A stretch of 64,000 nucleotides of DNA from Paracidovorax avenae (GCF_040892545.1 NZ_CP156079.1:2453501-2517500), one strand, 5' to 3'. Counted from the first letter of the stretch, positions 7,787 to 16,623 are shown. The notes: generated from the sequence alone by a model not told the origin. Made by a program: numbers and translations.

Positions 7787-9310
7787 ATGAAATTCCAGAG
7801 ACTTGTGACCGCAGCCGTCGTGCTGCATGCGGCCATGGCACCGGCCGCGTTCGCGCAATCGGTGCTCACGCGCGACAACGGAGCGCCGGTCGGCGACAAC
7901 CAGAACTCGCAGACGGCGGGCCCGAACGGACCCAGCCTGCTGCAGGACGTGCAGCTCATCCAGAAGCTCCAGCGCTTCGACCGCGAGCGCATCCCCGAGC
8001 GCGTGGTGCACGCGCGCGGCACGGGCGTGAAGGGTGAATTCACCGCGTCCGAAGACATCTCCGCGCTGACCAAGGCCAAGCTCTTCCGCCCCGGCGAGCG
8101 CACCCCGGTGTTCGTGCGCTTCTCGTCCGTGGTGCACGGCAACCATTCGCCCGAGACGCTGCGCGATCCGCGCGGCTTCGCCACCAAGTTCTACACGTCC
8201 GAAGGCAACTGGGACCTCGTGGGCAACAACTTCCCCACCTTCTTCATCCGCGACGCGATCAAGTTCCCCGACATGGTCCACGCGTTCAAGCCGGATCCGC
8301 GCAGCAACCTCGACGACGACTCGCGCCGCTTCGACTTCTTCTCGCACGTGCCGGAGGCCACGCGCACGCTCACGCTGCTCTACTCGAACGAGGGCACGCC
8401 CGCGGGCTACCGCTTCATGGACGGCAACAGCGTGCATGCCTACAAGTTCGTGAACGCCCAGGGCCAGGTGCACTACGTCAAGTTCCACTGGAAGAGCCTG
8501 CAGGGCCTGAAGAACCTCGACCCGAAACAGGTCGAGCAGGTCCAGGGCAAGGACTACAGCCACATGACGAACGACCTGGTGAATGCCATCCGCCAGGGCG
8601 ACTTTCCCAGGTGGGACCTGTACATCCAGGTGCTCAAGCCCGAAGACCTCGGCAAGTTCGACTTCGATCCGCTGGACGCCACCAAGATCTGGCCCGGCAT
8701 TCCCGAGCGCAAGATCGGCCAGATGGTCCTGAACAGGAACGTGGACAACTTCTTCCAGGAGACCGAACAGGTGGCGATGGCGCCGGCCAACATCGTGCCC
8801 GGCATCGAGCCGTCGGAAGACCGCCTGCTGCAGGGCCGCGTGTTCTCGTATGCGGACACCCAGCTCTACCGCGTCGGCACCAACGGTCTGTCCCTGCCCG
8901 TGAACCGGCCCCGCGTCGCGGTGAACAACGGCAACCAGGACGGCACCCTGAACACCGGCCACACCACCAGCGGCGTGAACTACGAGCCCAGCCGCCTGGA
9001 ACCGCGCCCGCAGGATCCCACCGCGCGCTACAGCCAGCTGCCGCTCACGGGCACGACCCAGCAGGCGAAGATCGCGAAGGAGCAGAACTTCAAGCAGGCC
9101 GGTGACCTGTACCGCAGCTACGGCAAGAAGGAGCAGCAGGACCTGATCCAGAGCTTCGGCGAATCCCTCGCGGGCGCCGATGCGGAGAGCAAGCACATCA
9201 TCCTGTCGTTCCTCTACAAGGCCGATCCCGAATACGGCACGGGCGTGGCCCGCGTGGCCAAGGGCGACCTGGCGCGCGTGAAGCAACTCGCCGCCGCGCT
9301 GCAGGACTGA
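7787..9310 (+). CDS. Catalase, monofunctional haem type, exported
   Basis: 507 residues. Starting at ATG 7787, the protein begins with a Sec signal peptide (about 1-24, AFAQ end), so this is a periplasmic clade catalase like Pseudomonas KatB. It converts hydrogen peroxide to water and oxygen. Distal His75 (RVVHARG), Asn147 (LVGNN) and the proximal haem ligand Tyr355 in RVFSYADTQLYR are all present. An in-frame ATG at 7742 exists but would put charged residues ahead of the signal peptide. The ankyrin gene follows 71 bp downstream, a pairing known for exported catalases. Confidence 0.93.
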   Translation: MKFQRLVTAAVVLHAAMAPAAFAQSVLTRDNGAPVGDNQNSQTAGPNGPSLLQDVQLIQKLQRFDRERIPERVVHARGTGVKGEFTASEDISALTKAKLFRPGERTPVFVRFSSVVHGNHSPETLRDPRGFATKFYTSEGNWDLVGNNFPTFFIRDAIKFPDMVHAFKPDPRSNLDDDSRRFDFFSHVPEATRTLTLLYSNEGTPAGYRFMDGNSVHAYKFVNAQGQVHYVKFHWKSLQGLKNLDPKQVEQVQGKDYSHMTNDLVNAIRQGDFPRWDLYIQVLKPEDLGKFDFDPLDATKIWPGIPERKIGQMVLNRNVDNFFQETEQVAMAPANIVPGIEPSEDRLLQGRVFSYADTQLYRVGTNGLSLPVNRPRVAVNNGNQDGTLNTGHTTSGVNYEPSRLEPRPQDPTARYSQLPLTGTTQQAKIAKEQNFKQAGDLYRSYGKKEQQDLIQSFGESLAGADAESKHIILSFLYKADPEYGTGVARVAKGDLARVKQLAAALQD

Positions 9311-9381
9311 GACCGCGGCGTTCCACGAAGCCGGCCGCACGCCACCGTGGTGGCGGCCGGCCCCTTGCGAAGGAGGACTCC

Positions 9382-9987
9382 ATGCGCAGCCTTTGCCTTC
9401 CGGCCTGGTGCCTGGCCGCGGGTCTCGCGGCCTGTGCCCCGGCCCTGGCGGCCCCGGCCGCCCCCGAAGCTCCACCGCCCCGGGCGGTGGCCCCTGACGC
9501 TGCCGCCGCACCCCAGGATCCCGCCCGGCTGCAGGCGCAACTGCGGCAGTATCTTTTCGACGCCGCGCGCCAGGGGCGCTCGGACATGGTGGGCGAGTTC
9601 GTGGCGGCGGGCTACGACCTGAACGTGCGCGACGAGAAGGGGTACACGCCGCTCATCCTCGCCGCCTACCACGGCCACCGCGAGGTGGTCGAGCAATTGC
9701 TGAAGGCCGGTGCCGATCCCTGTGCGCAGGACCGGCGCGGCAACACCGCCCTGATGGGCGCCATCTTCAAGGGCGAAATGGCGATCGCCCGCCGCCTCGT
9801 GCAGACGGCCTGCGCGCCGGACCAGCGCAACAACGCGGGCCAGACGGCCGCGATGTACGCGGCGCTGTTCCAGCGCGCCGAACTGCTGCGGGACCTCGCC
9901 GCGAAGGGGGCGGACCTCGGCGCGCGGGATGCCCGGGGCAACGGCGTCGCCGAGCTGCAGCGCGGCGAGTTCGCCGCCACGCGCTGA
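9382..9987 (+). CDS. Exported ankyrin-repeat protein (AnkB-like)
   Basis: 201 residues with a signal peptide (about 1-24; the Cys near 18 is not in a convincing lipobox), a Pro/Ala-rich linker, then four ankyrin repeats from about 55 to 190; GYTPLILAAYHGHREVVEQLL is the clearest. A strong AGGAGG lies at 9371-9376, six bases before the ATG. In Pseudomonas aeruginosa a periplasmic or inner-membrane ankyrin protein next to katB is needed for full catalase activity; a chaperone or stabilising role here is inference from the gene pair. Confidence 0.88.
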   Translation: MRSLCLPAWCLAAGLAACAPALAAPAAPEAPPPRAVAPDAAAAPQDPARLQAQLRQYLFDAARQGRSDMVGEFVAAGYDLNVRDEKGYTPLILAAYHGHREVVEQLLKAGADPCAQDRRGNTALMGAIFKGEMAIARRLVQTACAPDQRNNAGQTAAMYAALFQRAELLRDLAAKGADLGARDARGNGVAELQRGEFAATR

Positions 9988-9992
9988 GCCGC

Positions 9993-10891
9993 TCAGGCGG
10001 CCCGGGCGGCGGGGCCCACGGTGCGCAGCCGGTCGGCATTTGCCGCGAGCCAGCTTTGCGCCAGTTCCGCGGCCCCGGGCGCGGCATGCTCCCGGTCGGG
10101 GTGGAAGTCCCGGCGCAGGTAGCGCAGCAGCGCCGGCAGGCTCCGCCAGGCGACACCGTCGCGGCCCCAGAACATGCGCATCGCGCTCACCCACGTGCCC
10201 GGGCGCCACAGGCTGCCGTCGCTGCGCAGGTTCACGAGGGTCTGGCGCACCGAGTCCACCATGAACACCATGCCGACATAGAGGTACCAGCGCACCCGCC
10301 AGTCGTGGCGGCCGCCGAGGGCCTCGTAGAGCGCGAAGCCACGGCGCGGTGCTCTGTTTCCTCCGCCGCGTGCCAGCGCCAGATGGTCTGCATCCGCGGA
10401 TCGGCGCCTTCCAGCCAGCGCGGGTAGCGCAGCGTGCCATCGGCCAGCAGGGCGGTGAAATGCTCGTAGGCGCAGGTGATGGCCAGCGCGTGCAGGGGAT
10501 TGGCGGTGCGCTCGTGCAGCCGGGCGATGCGTGCGCGGGCCCGGTGCTGCCACTGGTTGTCCAGGCCCTGCCGCTCGAGTTCGGCGTTGTAGAGGCCGTG
10601 GATGTGGCGGTGCGTGGCCTCCTGTCCGACGAAGCCGCGCACCATGGAGCGCAGGGCGTCGTGGTCGGGGCGGCCGGGTTCGAGCCGGTCCGCCGCGGCA
10701 CGCACCGAGTCGATGAAGAACTGCTCGCCCACCGGGAAGCTCATCGACAGCGCATTGAAGAACTGGGTGCGGAAGGCGTCCCCGCCGTGCCAGCGGCGCG
10801 GGAAGCCCTGCGCCAGGTCCACGGCGAGCTTGCGCACCGGCAGCACGGCGGTGCTGTGGAGTCCGGGGCGGGCGGAGGCGGAAGTGTGCAT
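9993..10891 (-). pseudogene. Metal-dependent hydrolase family gene (PF10118-like), frameshifted
   Basis: Two overlapping reading frames together spell one protein of about 299 residues. The N-terminal frame runs from ATG 10889-10891 (MHTSASARPG) through WRWHAAEETEHRAVA. The C-terminal frame continues FALYEALGGRHDWRVRWYL to the stop at 9993-9995. One base appears to be missing near 10337/10338, between the codons for Val-Ala and Phe-Ala-Leu-Tyr. The HAAEETEH motif is a typical metal-binding signature of this family, whose function is poorly known. Downstream residues remain well conserved, so the lesion is either very recent or a base-calling error. The gene is divergent from a TetR gene. Confidence 0.75.
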
Positions 10892-10950
10892 GGTCGATCC
10901 TTTCGGAAAAAACGCGCGGCCCGTGATCGTGGTTGCGGCGTCGCGCATTT

Positions 10951-10965
10951 CTGAGCATTATTCAG
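10951..10965. promoter_or_regulatory. Candidate TetR operator
   Basis: CTGA-N7-TCAG, a short inverted repeat in the 119-bp space between the divergent hydrolase and TetR genes. Its centre is 53 bp before the TetR start codon and 67 bp before the hydrolase start. Location and symmetry fit an autoregulatory operator for the adjacent TetR protein; the arms are only 4 bp, so support is weak. Confidence 0.3.
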
Positions 10966-11010
10966 TTTTGAAACGCGTCCGCTACTCGCCTAGCGCTCAC
11001 ATTTTTTCCC

Positions 11011-11673
11011 ATGGCCACGAAACGAACATCCCCCTCCGCAAGCCCCGTGGGCATGCGGCGCCAGCCCACCCAGGAGCGCGCGCGGCAGACCATCGAGGCC
11101 ATTTTCGGAGCCACTGCTCAGATTGTGGAAAACGATGGCGACACCGCCTTGACCACCAACCGCATCGCCCAGGTGGCGGGGGTGTCCATCGGCACGCTCT
11201 ACCAGTACTTCCCGTCCCGGGAATCCGTGCTGCTGGCGATGGTGGACCGCGAGCGCGAACGGGTGCAGCGCGAACTGCAGCAGATGCTGGACGACGCGCT
11301 GGCCCGGCAGCGGCCCGTGCGCGAGGTGCTGCAGGACATGGTCCGGCTGCTGGTATCGGCCTTCGGCACGGGCGGGCAGTCCCGCGTGCGGCGCGCCATG
11401 GTGCGCCTGGGCTGGCGCGTGGACCAGCATGACCGCTTCACCGCCGCGCTGCGCGAGGGCGCCGAGCGCAACGCCATGGCGCTGGCCCGGCTGGTGGAGG
11501 CCGGCGATGCCTCGGTGCGGCCGCCCACGCCGGCCATGATGTTCGTGGCCACCCGCGCGGTGATGGGGGCGATCCGCAGCGCATCGCTGGAGAATTCGCC
11601 GCTGCTCGGCCAGCCGGCTTTCGAGGACGAACTGGTGCGCATGCTCTGGGGGCTGCTGCGCGCAGGGGAGTGA
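11011..11673 (+). CDS. TetR/AcrR family transcriptional regulator
   Basis: 220 residues. The N-terminal helix-turn-helix spans about 48-67 (TTNRIAQVAGVSIGTLYQYF), the hallmark of the family; the C-terminal part is a helical effector-binding domain with a TetR_C-like RRAMVRLGWRVDQHDRF stretch. The start ATG at 11011 is the first in frame. It is divergent from the metal-dependent hydrolase gene, a recurrent pairing in proteobacteria, and most likely represses that gene and itself. The ligand is unknown, possibly a lipid or alkyl compound. Confidence 0.9.
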   Translation: MATKRTSPSASPVGMRRQPTQERARQTIEAIFGATAQIVENDGDTALTTNRIAQVAGVSIGTLYQYFPSRESVLLAMVDRERERVQRELQQMLDDALARQRPVREVLQDMVRLLVSAFGTGGQSRVRRAMVRLGWRVDQHDRFTAALREGAERNAMALARLVEAGDASVRPPTPAMMFVATRAVMGAIRSASLENSPLLGQPAFEDELVRMLWGLLRAGE

Positions 11674-11737
11674 CCGGGGATCACCGCTGCTGCGGCAGGA
11701 TGCGATCCCACGAGGAGCGCGGCATGCCTGCCTGCGG

Positions 11738-12553
11738 TCAGTTTGCCGAGGGGACGGTTGCCTGCTGCGGATAGAAGATCGGCTGGGCAGGGTCGCGATG
11801 CCAGCCGTATTCGGCGACCAGGGCCGCGGTTTCGGCTACCGCGCGGCCTGCGAGCCGGGACACGAGGTGCCAGGCCATGTCGGTGCCGGCGGAGACGCCG
11901 GCCGAGGTGACATGGTGGCCCGCATCCACCCAGCGCGATGTGTTGTCCCAAAGCACCCCGGGGCCGAAGCCGGCCACCCAGCCGAATGCCTGCTGGTTCG
12001 TGGTGGCCGGCTGTCCGTCCAGCAACCCCGCTTTGGCCAGCAGGGCCGCTCCGGTGCAGACGGAGGCGAGAACGGATACCCGGCCATCCATGGCGCGGAG
12101 CCAGTCCAGCAACTGCGCCAGTTCCTCCGTGCCGCCACCATCCAGCAGGTGGTTCACGCCCCGGCCTTCAGGCACCATCAGCAGGTCCGGCGGCTGCTCC
12201 AGCGCCTCGTCGCGGGACCGGTCCGGCACCACGCGTGGACCGTTGAAGCTTCGCACGGGAGCGGGCGTGCCGCCTGCTGCGGATCGGCATTCGTTGGAAA
12301 TCAGCAGGATTTCGAAAGGGCACGGCCCTGGCGGCTGGCTGTAGCCGGTGCCGATGAAGCGGGCTATGGAGAACGCCTCGATGAAGCCCCAGACATCAAG
12401 CGGTTCGAAATCAGGAAACACCAGGATGCCGATGCGTTGCGTGCGTGGGAATTCGTCTGGGAAGTCATGGAGGTGGCCTGGGTGTGAGGGCGTAGGGGAT
12501 GCGGTGCGGGTGTTGCCTTCCGGGGGCCACGGCACGCGCGGACGGAGGGTCAC
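11738..12553 (-). CDS. DJ-1/PfpI family protein (isocyanide hydratase-like)
   Basis: 271 residues if begun at GTG 12551-12553. The conserved domain starts only at about residue 40 (RIGILVFPDFEPLDVWG), so the true start may be further in. The nucleophile elbow ASVCTGAALLAKAGLL places the reactive cysteine at about 166, and TNQQAFGW and TSAGVSAGTDMAWHL follow as in the GATase1_PfpI group that includes isocyanide hydratase and GlxA N-domains. No C-terminal AraC domain is present, so it is an enzyme-like single-domain protein. Its 5' end abuts the tyrosinase-like remnant. Confidence 0.8.
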   Translation of the reverse strand: MTLRPRVPWPPEGNTRTASPTPSHPGHLHDFPDEFPRTQRIGILVFPDFEPLDVWGFIEAFSIARFIGTGYSQPPGPCPFEILLISNECRSAAGGTPAPVRSFNGPRVVPDRSRDEALEQPPDLLMVPEGRGVNHLLDGGGTEELAQLLDWLRAMDGRVSVLASVCTGAALLAKAGLLDGQPATTNQQAFGWVAGFGPGVLWDNTSRWVDAGHHVTSAGVSAGTDMAWHLVSRLAGRAVAETAALVAEYGWHRDPAQPIFYPQQATVPSAN

Positions 12554-12559
12554 GGGTGG

Positions 12560-12872
12560 CGGACCGGCGCCAGAGCGGCGCTTCCCGCGCTGCCGGATCG
12601 AAGAGTGCCGAGAAATTGGCGAGGCGCTCCCGGTCGACCGGGCCGCTGATTTCCGAATAGATCTGGCGGATCACATCGGGCCCGACGAGACCGTCCGTGA
12701 GCGCATAGGGCCCCGTGAGCGCGTTGCGGTGCGGCATGGCGAACTGCAGGTTGCCCGCAAGCACTGCAGCCGCCCGCTCGTACATGTCCACGAAGCCGCG
12801 GCGCCACGGCAGGAAGACCCAGTCCCCGTGCGGGCAGTACTTGCATCGGGTCGTTTTTTCCCTGCATATCGG
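12560..12872 (-). pseudogene. Tyrosinase-like remnant
   Basis: Between the multicopper oxidase stop and the DJ-1 gene, one minus-strand frame encodes CPHGDWVFLPWRRGFVDMY followed by AGNLQFAMP and ALTDGLVGPDVIRQIYSE. These blocks resemble the copper-A segment of tyrosinases (C-x-HG-x-W-FLPWHR) and a stretch close to the copper-B region. The usual PWHR histidine is replaced by Arg, the Trp-Asp-Trp block after AMP is missing, no start codon or first copper histidine precedes it, and no copper-B HNxxH motif follows. I read it as a fragment left by deletions of a tyrosinase gene that once followed the multicopper oxidase gene. Confidence 0.45.
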
Positions 12873-12888
12873 ACCCGCGGCGATGGGC

Positions 12889-14997
12889 TCAATGCCGGTG
12901 GCCCGTGCTGGTGCCGCCGGCGCCGTCGGGCAGCGCCACGCGCACCAGCTGCATCATTCCCTGGTCTTCGTGGTCGAGGATGTGGCAATGCAGCACGTAG
13001 TCCCCGATGTAGCGCTGGTAGCGCGTCCGCACGATGACCGTGTACTTGCCCTTCGGATGCGTCTCGGTCGCACTGTTCTTGATCCAGAGCGTGTCCTTCC
13101 AGACGCCCTTGAGGCCTGGATACTGCGGATCGGCCGTGCCGTCGGAGGGATCGATGTCCCTGGCACCCGGCAGGGAGACGTCCTTGCCCTCTGGATCCAT
13201 GATGCGGACCACCTGGAACGGGTTCACGTGGATATGGAAAGGGTGGCTCGCGAGGTCCGACTGGAGGGTCCATTCATCGACGCCGCCCAGGGTGAGCACG
13301 CGGTCGATGCGGCCGGGCTCGAATGGCTTGCCGTTCACCTGGAACTGGATCGGCTTCTGGTTCAGGTCGATGTTGAACGCCAGCAGCTGGGTGCCGGTGA
13401 CTTCGCCATCCCCGATGGCGGGATGGGGCACGAAGCTTGTGAGCTTCAGCCCCTCGCGCAGATCGGAAACCACCTCCGGGCGCACGTCCGCAGGCATGTT
13501 GACGGCCGCTGCCGCTGCCAGCTCCCGGGCCAGGTAGGCCGATATGTCCTGTGGCACGGGGTTCCCGGGCGCCACGCCCCGTACCGTCGCCAGCAGCTGG
13601 CGTGAGGGCGTGCGCTGGTTCACGCTGGCCGACGGCGGCGCGGCCGCATTGATCACGCAGTAGTCGCCCGGCTCGGGAAAGACCATGAGCGTGTCCCAGC
13701 GGTAACCGGGCTGGTAGACGGTTTCCTTCGACGGCATGGCCGCTGCGGTCGTCAAGCCGTCGGCCGCGACCAGGTGCTGGGCAAGGGGGGCGCCCGTGCA
13801 GTACTGCGCGATGTAGGTGTCCTGCTCGCCGGGCTTCAGGCCCTCGGCGGTGGGTGCTCCGGAACGCATCTTGCGGAACTGCAGGTTGATGGTGTCGCGC
13901 ACGCCGCCATGGATGGCGCGCCAGCGCTCGATCTGGCCGGCCCGCGCATTCCGGAACGTGGGCAGCACCTCGCCATTGATGCTGGTATAGCGGCCGGATT
14001 TCTCCCAGGTTTTCGGGCCGAACTGCGCCACGTCCCCGGGGCCGACGGCCGCGTAATGCTCGATGCCGCCCACGTCGCCCGGATCGCAGCGGTAGCTGCC
14101 ATCCGCGTTGCGTTTGATGTAGTCGTTCTGGTCGCGGCAGGCGTACTGGATCTGCTGGAACACCAGTACCCGCTCGCGGAACGACTGCCGGGGCGTGGAG
14201 CGCAGCAGCGTGTCCAGGTCGCCGTTCTTCCCGGGGGCCGGGAGGCGGTTGCCGCGGACGACGAGCGCGCCCGCCATGCCGCTGGCGACCTGCAGCGCGG
14301 TCGAGCCGTGCCGGTGGGTGTGGTACCAATAGGTGCCCGCAGGGTGGTCCGACGGAATGTTGTATTCGTACTCGAAGCTCACCCCCGGATTGATCGAGAT
14401 GAGCACGTTGTCGCCGTTGCCCGCAGGATTGACCCACAGGCCGTGGGTATGCAGGTTGGTGCCGTTGAAGCAGTGGGGCGTGTTGACGCCATCCTGCGGC
14501 TGGATGCAGCCGGCATCGGGCGGCAACCGGTTGTGGAGCCGCATGCGGATGGTGTCGCCTGGACGGACCTCCAGCATCGGCGAGACGAACGGCGTTCGGG
14601 GATTCACGCTCGAGCCCTGGTAGCTGCGCAGCCTGACCCGGTCGCTGCGCTGCGTGGCCGGATTCCAGAGGGTGCCCTCGGTGTAGACGACGTTCAGGTC
14701 GAGCGACGCCTCATGCGACGGCGACAGCGAGGCCGCGTTCAGGACGTTCGAGAACGGCTTGAGCCGCAGGGCCCTCGTGGCTGTGCCGGCGGCCTGTCCG
14801 CCGGCAGGCGGCTCCTGCAGCACGACGGCCTGGGGCGCCTTGCGCTGGAGCTCCAGCAGTGGGGGGTTTTCGAAGTCCCTGGCCGTGGCCGGATCGGCCT
14901 GGGCCCATGCGGGCGCTGTGGTGGTGCCGGCGACGATGGCGGCGATGGCGGCGAGCGATGGCAACGCCGCCCGTGTGCGATGAAGCACGGGTTCCAT
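12889..14997 (-). CDS. Multicopper oxidase, exported (laccase-like)
   Basis: 702 residues with a signal peptide to about 33 (PAWAQA). The copper ligand motifs are all present: HTHG at 183-186, HTHRHG at 226-231, HPFHIH before the C-terminal section and HCHILDHEDQGMM from 670, which holds Cys671 and the type 1 ligands. It should oxidise phenols, metals or similar substrates in the periplasm with four-electron reduction of oxygen. The C terminus ends in GHRH. ATG 14995-14997 was chosen because it begins the signal peptide; a longer frame to 15090 lacks one. The tyrosinase-like remnant follows directly. Confidence 0.9.
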   Translation of the reverse strand: MEPVLHRTRAALPSLAAIAAIVAGTTTAPAWAQADPATARDFENPPLLELQRKAPQAVVLQEPPAGGQAAGTATRALRLKPFSNVLNAASLSPSHEASLDLNVVYTEGTLWNPATQRSDRVRLRSYQGSSVNPRTPFVSPMLEVRPGDTIRMRLHNRLPPDAGCIQPQDGVNTPHCFNGTNLHTHGLWVNPAGNGDNVLISINPGVSFEYEYNIPSDHPAGTYWYHTHRHGSTALQVASGMAGALVVRGNRLPAPGKNGDLDTLLRSTPRQSFRERVLVFQQIQYACRDQNDYIKRNADGSYRCDPGDVGGIEHYAAVGPGDVAQFGPKTWEKSGRYTSINGEVLPTFRNARAGQIERWRAIHGGVRDTINLQFRKMRSGAPTAEGLKPGEQDTYIAQYCTGAPLAQHLVAADGLTTAAAMPSKETVYQPGYRWDTLMVFPEPGDYCVINAAAPPSASVNQRTPSRQLLATVRGVAPGNPVPQDISAYLARELAAAAAVNMPADVRPEVVSDLREGLKLTSFVPHPAIGDGEVTGTQLLAFNIDLNQKPIQFQVNGKPFEPGRIDRVLTLGGVDEWTLQSDLASHPFHIHVNPFQVVRIMDPEGKDVSLPGARDIDPSDGTADPQYPGLKGVWKDTLWIKNSATETHPKGKYTVIVRTRYQRYIGDYVLHCHILDHEDQGMMQLVRVALPDGAGGTSTGHRH

Positions 14998-15099
14998 GGT
15001 TTTCCTCCCTCGATATGCAGGTCTTGCACGCGGGAATTCTTCGAGTCCCGTCGTGCAGCCAGTATGGATGAGCCAGGCCCGTCCGGTCAATGTCCTTCG

Positions 15100-15672
15100 T
15101 CAGCGCTGCCGAGGCACCCGCCCCATCAGGTAGAACTCCGGATTGGGCTGCATGCCCGCGAAGCTGGCCATGCGATTGGAGAGCCCGAAGAAGGCCGTGA
15201 TGGCGGCGATGTCCCAGATGTCCTCGTCGTCGAAGCCGTGGGCATGCAGCGCGGCGAAGTCGTCCTCGCCGATCGCCTGCGACTGCTGGCAGACCTTCAT
15301 GGCGAAGTCGAGCATGGCCCGCTGGCGCGGCGTGATGTCGGCCTTGCGGTGGTTCACGGCCACCTGGTCGGCCACGAAGGGCTTTTTCTCATAGATGCGC
15401 AGCAGCGCGCCGTGGGCCACGACGCAGTAGAGGCACTGGTTGGCCGCGCTGGTGGCGGTGACGATCATCTCGCGGTCGCCCTTGGTGAGCGAGCCTTCCT
15501 CCTTGAGCATCAGCGCGTCGTGGTAGGCGAAGAAGGCGCGCCATTCGGCGGGCCGGCGCGCGAAGGCCAGGAACACGTTCGGGATGAAACCGGCCTTGTC
15601 CTGCACTTCGAGGATGCGGGCCTGGATGTCCTCGGGCAGCGTGTTCAGTTCGGGAAGGGGGTAGCGGCTCAC
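15100..15672 (-). CDS. Peroxidase-related protein, AhpD/carboxymuconolactone decarboxylase fold
   Basis: 190 residues. The CxxC redox pair is at Cys80-Cys83 in NQCLYCVVAHGALLR, the core motif of AhpD-like alkylhydroperoxidases, and the C-terminal FFGLSNRMAS block fits the uncharacterised peroxidase-related subfamily. The start is a GTG at 15670-15672, giving VSRYPLPELN; longer frames upstream run into the IclR gene in another frame. The gene lies 49 bp after the IclR gene on the same strand and is probably co-transcribed, suggesting it serves the same catabolic island. Confidence 0.85.
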   Translation of the reverse strand: MSRYPLPELNTLPEDIQARILEVQDKAGFIPNVFLAFARRPAEWRAFFAYHDALMLKEEGSLTKGDREMIVTATSAANQCLYCVVAHGALLRIYEKKPFVADQVAVNHRKADITPRQRAMLDFAMKVCQQSQAIGEDDFAALHAHGFDDEDIWDIAAITAFFGLSNRMASFAGMQPNPEFYLMGRVPRQR

Positions 15673-15721
15673 GGGTGTTGTCTCCTGTCGTCGTTCGAAT
15701 GGGCGGTGAGCGAAAACGGTA

Positions 15722-16576
15722 TCACGGATGCCAGTGGCTGGCGCGCACGCCGGTGCCCCCGGGCGCTGCCGCGCTGCCGGCCAGCGCGTACGACAGCTGG
15801 TTGGCCGCCGCGACCACGGTCTGCGCAAGCGCCTCGAGCTTTTCCGCCTGCAGCCGCGATGCGGGCCCCGAAATGCACACCGAGCCCAGCAGCCGCCAGT
15901 GCATCCCGAACACCGGTGCGGAGACCGTCGCCACGCCCTGTTCGCGCTCGCCGATGGACCAGTGGTATCCGCGCTGGCGGATGCGTTCGTACTCCGTGCC
16001 TGGCGCGCCGGAGAAGGCCAGGATCACGCGGCCCGGCGATCCCCGGTCCAGCGGAAGGCCTTCGCCCATGCGGGCATGGTGCCGCAGGGCCTGGGGGCCT
16101 TCCACGCGCACGAGGCAGGTGCGCACCTCGCCTTCCCGCACATAGAAGGCCGCGCTCTCTCCGGTGGCCTGCGTGAGGGCGCGCAGCGCCGGCTCCAGCA
16201 CGTTCTGCACGTCGAAGCCCGCCTGGTAGCGCGCGCCCAGCCAGCCCGCGGCGGGCCCCAGCCGCCAGTCGCCGTCCTCGCGCTGCACCAGGTACCCGGA
16301 CTGCGCCAGCGTGCGCGCGAGCCGCAGCACCGTGGTCTTGTGCAGCGCGCAGCGCCGGCTCAGTTCGGCGAGAGACAACCGGGATTCCCCCACGGCGAAG
16401 GCCGCGAGCACCTGCAATGCGCGCGTGACGGCGGTGACGCCGCCGTCGCGGGCGGTGGCGGGCGGCTCGGCGCCGCCGGCGTCGGAGGGCGATGCCTGCG
16501 GAGTGGATACGGGCGAAGGGGAGGGGGGCGGAGCGGCGGAGATGGGCCGGGGTCGGGTGCGGGAAGGGTTGCTCAT
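15722..16576 (-). CDS. IclR family transcriptional regulator (island, left copy)
   Basis: 284 residues. A Pro/Ser-rich N-terminal extension is followed by the IclR winged helix (LAELSRRCALHKTTVLRLAR), then the GAF-like effector domain with GESAAFYVREGEVRTCLVRVEG. It ends in HWHP, shared with two other IclR proteins of this island, which points to duplication. It is divergent from the first Bug gene with a 123-bp spacer that carries direct repeats (see 16588). IclR proteins commonly respond to aromatic or organic-acid intermediates; the effector here is unknown. Confidence 0.9.
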   Translation of the reverse strand: MSNPSRTRPRPISAAPPPSPSPVSTPQASPSDAGGAEPPATARDGGVTAVTRALQVLAAFAVGESRLSLAELSRRCALHKTTVLRLARTLAQSGYLVQREDGDWRLGPAAGWLGARYQAGFDVQNVLEPALRALTQATGESAAFYVREGEVRTCLVRVEGPQALRHHARMGEGLPLDRGSPGRVILAFSGAPGTEYERIRQRGYHWSIGEREQGVATVSAPVFGMHWRLLGSVCISGPASRLQAEKLEALAQTVVAAANQLSYALAGSAAAPGGTGVRASHWHP

Positions 16577-16587
16577 GGCAGTATGCG

Positions 16588-16623
16588 TTGCATTGTGCGA
16601 AACATCATTGTATGCAGCGAAAC
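16588..16623 (+). promoter_or_regulatory. Candidate promoter and direct repeats before the first Bug gene
   Basis: TTGCAT at 16588-16593 and TATGCA at 16611-16616 are 17 bp apart, a plausible sigma-70 pair reading toward the Bug gene at 16700. The heptamer GCGAAAC occurs at 16597-16603 and again at 16617-16623, exactly 20 bp apart, which is two helical turns and would put bound regulator on one face of the DNA over the -10 region. These could be sites for the divergent IclR protein. Confidence 0.35.

Noticed and set aside
9374..10301. Minus-strand frame 9214-10701 as one fusion protein
   Set aside because: It joins antisense ankyrin sequence to a wrong frame of the hydrolase; the hydrolase is better explained by one frameshift.
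13774..16176. 800-codon plus-strand frame across the multicopper oxidase, AhpD-like and IclR genes
   Set aside because: It spans three real genes on the other strand and shows no family pattern.
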